A stretch of 64,000 nucleotides of DNA from Chania multitudinisentens RB-25 (lineage in GTDB: Bacteria; Pseudomonadota; Gammaproteobacteria; Enterobacterales; Enterobacteriaceae). Below the pieces are notes generated by a model. The model did no database searches and had not been told where the DNA came from. It saw only the letters and a program-made list of their open reading frames with translations. The translations under genes and the position numbers were made by a program. Numbering within the stretch: the stretch's first letter is position 1; each line of letters begins with the position of its first letter. The stretch is taken from assembly GCF_000520015.2 (NCBI RefSeq), contig NZ_CP007044.2, positions 434,001-498,000 on the forward strand, read 5' to 3'. Of this stretch, positions 59,640-64,000 are shown one piece after another.

Positions 59640-62600
59640 TTTGTTGGCCCTCTGTTCTCTATTTTATTCATCCCTTGCTGCCAAAAAAGAACGTTACCTG
59701 TTGCTTCTTCATATATCGTCAGTGACTTTAATCCAGCCTTTTCTGCCATAGCTCTGACATCACTCAAACAATAGTTACATACTTCCTTGCCAGCTACACT
59801 CATCGCCATTTCACGCCCTTGAGTCATTCCTTTGTCAAAAGCCTGTTGAATCACACCTACTTCCGCATGAGCAGTACCCATATTTCCATTAGGGTAGTTT
59901 TTATCAGGACGCTTATCGATCTTAGCCTGCACAACATCATTAATAAGTGTTGGTTTATTAAAGTCGGCCAACTGTGAAGGTCTGATCCCTTGGTTAGTGT
60001 CAGTAAACTGATTACCATCAACATTCCCTTTTGCTACAACCTTCAGATTCGCATCTACAATTTTGCTCAGTTGTTTCGCTGCCGCTGTACCAAGAATAGG
60101 AGTCAACGAAGCCGCTACAATCTTCATACCGTCATAGGTTTCGATGTAGGCTTCTGCTGTCGCTTTATCTACGCCAAGTTGCACCATGGCATAGTTCACC
60201 ATCGCATCCTTCACCTGTTGCTGATTCTGCGCATCAACACTGGTGATATTCAGCAGGTTCACTATCTGGCCGTAAGCATCCGCGTATTGCTGGCTCACCT
60301 TCGAGTTGTACGGCCCGATTTCATACTCACCTTTGGCCGCGATAACCTCCAGTCTTGCACTCGCACAGGCCGCGCTTGCTGCTGCACCGTTGCCACAAGC
60401 CTCGATCACTTTCTTGTCGCTGGCGATATCCTTTTCACGCAGTTCATTGATCTTCTGCTGCGCCTGCTCACGCTCTGCCGGATCGTTGCTGTTCTGGAGT
60501 TTCTGCTTCGCTAACTCAAGCTCGGTCTTCTCCTGAACGCTCAGGAAGTTATTCTCCACCGCGTTCTTACCAGCCTGTGCACCCACCAACGCATTCGCGC
60601 TGCTATCACCGATCACACCACCCGCCAACCCTGCCACCAAGGTGGAGAGCGCACTGATATTCTGCTTCTGCTCTTCACTCAGCTTGGCGATTTTCTCATC
60701 AGTATCTGCCCCGTACAACTGACCCGCCAGATAACGCGCCGCCAGCTCACCACCGGCCGCGCCCGCGGCACCAGCAGCAGCCGAGTTGCCACTCATCTCC
60801 GCCGCTATCGCGCCCCATACCGCGTGCGCCAGCACGTTGGCGGTATCGTTATCACCCGTGTACTTCTTGATTTGCTCCGCCGCATACGGACTTAATCCAC
60901 CGGCAATCGCCGCCGCCATATTGCCACCCGCCAGCCCCTGCAACGCCGCCGTCACCGCTTGCGCCGCCTTTTGCAAGTCGCTGCCGGTGCCGTACTGCTT
61001 CATCGCTGCCTGGTATTCTGGCGTTTCACGCAGCATCGCGGCGTAGGCTTCTTTATCGGCCACCGTCGCGTTCTCCGGCAACGGCTTGCCACCCGCGTTG
61101 AGGTGCGCTTCCCGCGCGGCGTTCAGCCCGTTGATATCCCCCTGCGTCCGGATGATATCTATCGCCTGACCACCGATTTCCCCTATCAGCTGCGCCTGCT
61201 TCAGCCGGTTCTGCTCCTTCTCCTTATCAAAGATAGGCGCAATACTGCCGTTCGCATTCTCCACATCCCTACTGAGGTCCGCAATATCCTGCTGCTGGCT
61301 GTCTTTATCACGGATAATCAGGGTGCCCTCAGACACCGCCGCCTGGGTGGTGCCTTCCGCCTGATCGCTGCTGTTGGCCCCCGCCAGCGACAGGTTGTTG
61401 CTGTTCGACAGTACGTTCCCCAGGATACTGCCACTGGTGCTGAAACTGCCACCCTGGTGTTCGGTCTTGAACTCCGCCTTGTTCTCGATATCGCTAAAGC
61501 CCAGCGTACCCGTATCCAGGCGGTTCTTGTCCGCCGTCGCTGTCGAACCGATAACCGCCCCGTCCAACTGGGTATGATTGCCCACGGTAATATCAAAGCC
61601 GCCTTGACCGGCGTAGATACCCGTCTGCTCCTGCACCGAGTCATAGTTGCTGTGCAGCTTGTCGCGGCTGGTTGAGAACTGCACCCCACCACCGGCGCTG
61701 CCAATCGGCACCGACACCCCTCCCGACACGCTGGTTTGTTTGGCATCGTAACGGTCGCTGTCCTGCTGGCTGCTCAGCGTCAGGTCGCGCCCAACGTCCA
61801 TCTTCACGCTGTCGCCGCTCACCTGTGCACCGCTCAACGTGGTATCACGTCCGCTGGTGATGTTCACCTGCTTGCCGCTGTCAATCGTGGTTTCCACCCA
61901 CTGGGTGCCGTTGCCTTTCTCCGAACCCTGGCTCTTGTTGGCATTCGCCGAGGCCGTCACGCCCGCCGTCGACACATCCACACCCACGCCAAAACCGCTG
62001 CTGCTGTTCTTGCCCGTCGTCTGCTGGCTGTTGGCTGCACTGCTGAGCAGGATATCCCGTTCAGCATTCAGCGTGGTCTCTCCACCGGCTTTCAACTGGC
62101 TGCCCGCGATAGCAATATCCCCGCTGTCAGCACCGTTGCCTTTGCCGGTGGCGGTCACCGAGAGAGTATTCCCCGCCGTCAGCGTTGAACCGCTGGCCGT
62201 GCTGGATTGCGTGTGTGATTCCGAGCTGGATTTCTGGCTCCCCAGCGAGGCACTGACACCGACGGTATTCTTGATATTCCCGCCTTTGGCCTGCTCCAGT
62301 GCCACGGCTTGCCCAGCCTGCACGCCAGACAGCGCCGCTTTGGTGCCCTGCAACGCCGCCAGGCGGTCATCGGTCTCTTTTTGCGCCTGCTGTGCCGTGT
62401 TGACTGCGGTATTCACCGCGCCACCCGCCGCACCCGACAGCGCCACCGTCAAACCGCTGGTCTTCTGCTCGAACTTTTCATCACGCCGATAACTGTCCTG
62501 CCCCGGATCAATCTGTACACTGTCACCGGTCACCGACAGGTTCTGGTTGGCAATCACATCCGCGCCGCCAATATGCGCTTTACCCCCCGCCACGATGTTG

Positions 62601-64000
62601 ACATCGCCGCCGGTACTGCCAATGGTGCTCACACTCTGGCTTTGCGTGACACCCCTTTCATCCACTTCATGCTTCGACGAGGTGCTGCCAACCGAGAAGC
62701 CGATACCGCCGCTGCTCATCAGGCCGCTTTTTTTCTTCTCTTCCACACGGTGGCTCGACTGCGTTTCCGTCGCCGCCACAATCTCAACGTTATTCCCCGC
62801 ATGCAGGTCGATTTGGCCGTCACCCACCACCGCCGAGCCCTTCACCGTCAGGTCGTTACCGGCCGACAGCGACACGTTATTGCCGCTCACCACGCTGCCA
62901 TTGGCGGTGTGGCTGCTGTCATCCTGCCGATAACGACTCTGGCTGCTGCTCAAGAAGCCTTTACTGCTGCTGCTGCCCTGCTCGGTACGCTGCTGGTCGT
63001 CATAGCTGGCTTCCAGGTTGATATTGTTTGATGCCTGTAAGGCCACATCACCACGCTCACTCTGTACCGTACTGCCCTGCACGGTGATATCACCCTGCCT
63101 GGCTGTTACCGTTACCCCTTCCTTGGCGCTAAAGACGCTGCCCTGCGCAACATCGCTTGAACTCGTTATCTGCCGCTGGCTCTGGGTTTTGCCTACCTTG
63201 TTCTGTTCGCTGTCGCTTTCATCCAACCGCTGGCGGGCTTCTTTTATCGTCACCTGCTGGGCGTTCAGACCGATACCACCGGAGGCACTCTCCACCTGTG
63301 CCCCTTCCGCCACAAAGTCACCCCCCGCCTGAATGCTGACCCCTTGCCCACCGCTTAAGGTACTGGTGTGCAGCGTCTCCTCCCGGCGGCTGTTGCTCAC
63401 CGTCGAGGTACGGCTGTTGGCCTTCAAATGGGTATCGTTGGTGGTGGTGTCCGCCAGCAACGAGACATTCCCGCCTGCCTGTAACCCCAGTTGCCCTTCC
63501 GCCTGCACCTGGCTGCCTTGCAGAGTGATATCCTGGCCCGCTTTCAGGCTGAGGTTGCCGCCAGACGTCAGGCTGCTGCCCAACGCCTGCTGCCATTCTC
63601 CGCTCACCTGCGCCATCCGCTCCCCCGCCTCTTCCATGCCAGCGCTGGTGCGGTTGCCCATCGCCCCGGCAATCACGCTGACATCTGCCGTGCTGCTGCT
63701 GCGGGCGGTGGTGATATGCAGGCTGTTGCTCGCACTCAGGCTCAGGTTCTCTGTCGCACTGAGCTTCGCGCCCTGCAAGCTGATATCGCCCCCACTCAGG
63801 CTAAGTTCACGTGCACTCATGCTGGCCTGACGCAATGCATCCTGCAAGTTGGTACTCAGGCTGAGGCTGTCGGCCTGCACGTTGAGGGTATCGGCGCGGA
63901 TATCGCCCCCCTGGTGCAGGAAAGTACCGGTATCAATGTTCAACGCCTTGTCAGCAAACAGATTGCCCGCGTTGCTCAGGCTGCCGGTCGACAGTTGGAG
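59636..64000 (-). CDS. cdiA: CdiA contact-dependent inhibition toxin, C-terminal part, deaminase tip
   Basis: The frame is open past the right edge, so about 1,450 C-terminal residues are visible. Most are FHA-2-type haemagglutinin repeats (LSLSGGDISLQGAKLSATEN, SVSGGVSVPIGSAGGGVQF). The pretoxin region ends in the VENN junction (VENNFLS, near 60548-60559). The variable tip of about 300 residues carries HAEVGV (His near 59869) and VCNYC (Cys near 59779 and 59770), the HxE...CxxC zinc site of deaminases, followed by GLKSLTIYEEATGNVLFWQQ. GC drops in the tip, as expected for swapped tips. A cdiB gene would lie to the right. Confidence 0.88.
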   Translation of the reverse strand, partial: LQLSTGSLSNAGNLFADKALNIDTGTFLHQGGDIRADTLNVQADSLSLSTNLQDALRQASMSARELSLSGGDISLQGAKLSATENLSLSASNSLHITTARSSSTADVSVIAGAMGNRTSAGMEEAGERMAQVSGEWQQALGSSLTSGGNLSLKAGQDITLQGSQVQAEGQLGLQAGGNVSLLADTTTNDTHLKANSRTSTVSNSRREETLHTSTLSGGQGVSIQAGGDFVAEGAQVESASGGIGLNAQQVTIKEARQRLDESDSEQNKVGKTQSQRQITSSSDVAQGSVFSAKEGVTVTARQGDITVQGSTVQSERGDVALQASNNINLEASYDDQQRTEQGSSSSKGFLSSSQSRYRQDDSSHTANGSVVSGNNVSLSAGNDLTVKGSAVVGDGQIDLHAGNNVEIVAATETQSSHRVEEKKKSGLMSSGGIGFSVGSTSSKHEVDERGVTQSQSVSTIGSTGGDVNIVAGGKAHIGGADVIANQNLSVTGDSVQIDPGQDSYRRDEKFEQKTSGLTVALSGAAGGAVNTAVNTAQQAQKETDDRLAALQGTKAALSGVQAGQAVALEQAKGGNIKNTVGVSASLGSQKSSSESHTQSSTASGSTLTAGNTLSVTATGKGNGADSGDIAIAGSQLKAGGETTLNAERDILLSSAANSQQTTGKNSSSGFGVGVDVSTAGVTASANANKSQGSEKGNGTQWVETTIDSGKQVNITSGRDTTLSGAQVSGDSVKMDVGRDLTLSSQQDSDRYDAKQTSVSGGVSVPIGSAGGGVQFSTSRDKLHSNYDSVQEQTGIYAGQGGFDITVGNHTQLDGAVIGSTATADKNRLDTGTLGFSDIENKAEFKTEHQGGSFSTSGSILGNVLSNSNNLSLAGANSSDQAEGTTQAAVSEGTLIIRDKDSQQQDIADLSRDVENANGSIAPIFDKEKEQNRLKQAQLIGEIGGQAIDIIRTQGDINGLNAAREAHLNAGGKPLPENATVADKEAYAAMLRETPEYQAAMKQYGTGSDLQKAAQAVTAALQGLAGGNMAAAIAGGLSPYAAEQIKKYTGDNDTANVLAHAVWGAIAAEMSGNSAAAGAAGAAGGELAARYLAGQLYGADTDEKIAKLSEEQKQNISALSTLVAGLAGGVIGDSSANALVGAQAGKNAVENNFLSVQEKTELELAKQKLQNSNDPAEREQAQQKINELREKDIASDKKVIEACGNGAAASAACASARLEVIAAKGEYEIGPYNSKVSQQYADAYGQIVNLLNITSVDAQNQQQVKDAMVNYAMVQLGVDKATAEAYIETYDGMKIVAASLTPILGTAAAKQLSKIVDANLKVVAKGNVDGNQFTDTNQGIRPSQLADFNKPTLINDVVQAKIDKRPDKNYPNGNMGTAHAEVGVIQQAFDKGMTQGREMAMSVAGKEVCNYCLSDVRAMAEKAGLKSLTIYEEATGNVLFWQQGMNKIENRGPTK

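Noticed and set aside
60959..61675. Plus-strand frames of up to 240 codons over cdiA
   Set aside because: Repetitive high-GC coding sequence gives open frames on the other strand; none has a ribosome site or domain.
1..64000. CRISPR array or rRNA operon
   Set aside because: No regularly spaced identical repeats with unique spacers and no rRNA sequence were seen.

Overview
The window looks like an accessory, island-rich stretch of an Enterobacterales chromosome, most likely Yersinia or a near relative. The pointers are a SPI-7/YAPI/PFGI-1-type integrative element recombined at tRNA-Phe, an IS256-family element close to IS285, SinH/SinI-type adhesins, CS1-type and DUF1120 fimbriae, and a YPAL-like palindromic repeat. 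The genus is inferred, not proven.

Region 1 (1-12,894) is the replication and partition end of an integrative conjugative element, all on the minus strand: parA, a small unknown gene, dnaB-like helicase, parB, DUF2786, a coupled 34-residue membrane peptide, DUF2857, an STY4528-type replication protein, a TIGR03761 protein, a lipoprotein, topB, DUF3577, and the start of the PilL-type pilus module. It ends in a 50-bp copy of the 3' part of tRNA-Phe (12,845-12,894), read as an attachment site. The replication gene carries four 15-bp palindromes; one falls in another reading frame, so the DNA itself seems to be conserved. A three-unit array of hairpins lies between topB and the DUF3577 gene.

Region 2 (13,031-18,660) is an RNA-repair module: a slipin, the RtcB ligase and a nucleotidyltransferase behind a sigma-54 promoter, with the divergent activator RtcR. 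The leader of the operon is about 290 nt and contains tRNA T-arm-like pieces. Two IS1-type left ends in the same orientation border the module.

Region 3 (18,661-26,651) is an adhesin locus: a SinH-like inverse autotransporter, two SinI-type secreted proteins, two paralogous proteins with a W/C-rich C-terminal domain, and a LuxR-type regulator. The four secreted proteins share a QG-x-AP motif just after the signal peptide.

Region 4 (26,652-38,200) is a mosaic littered with decayed IS6-like termini. It holds a frameshifted small gene, a dead mqsR with intact mqsA, an oxidoreductase, an alpha/beta hydrolase, and a LexA-boxed bacteriocin operon (S74 tail-fibre-like protein, S-type pyocin, DUF596 immunity protein), followed by IS481 and IS3 elements.

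Region 5 (38,199-55,291) carries a complete CS1-type (alpha) fimbrial operon with two regulators, a Tat-exported aminotransferase, and a DUF1120-type fimbrial operon whose chaperone gene is broken. A similar regulatory repeat lies upstream of each fimbrial locus.

Region 6 (55,292-64,000) is an IS pile-up (IS3, IS256/IS285-like, IS481) beside the 3' end of a cdiA gene. The toxin tip is a predicted deaminase and an Imm1-like immunity gene overlaps its stop codon.
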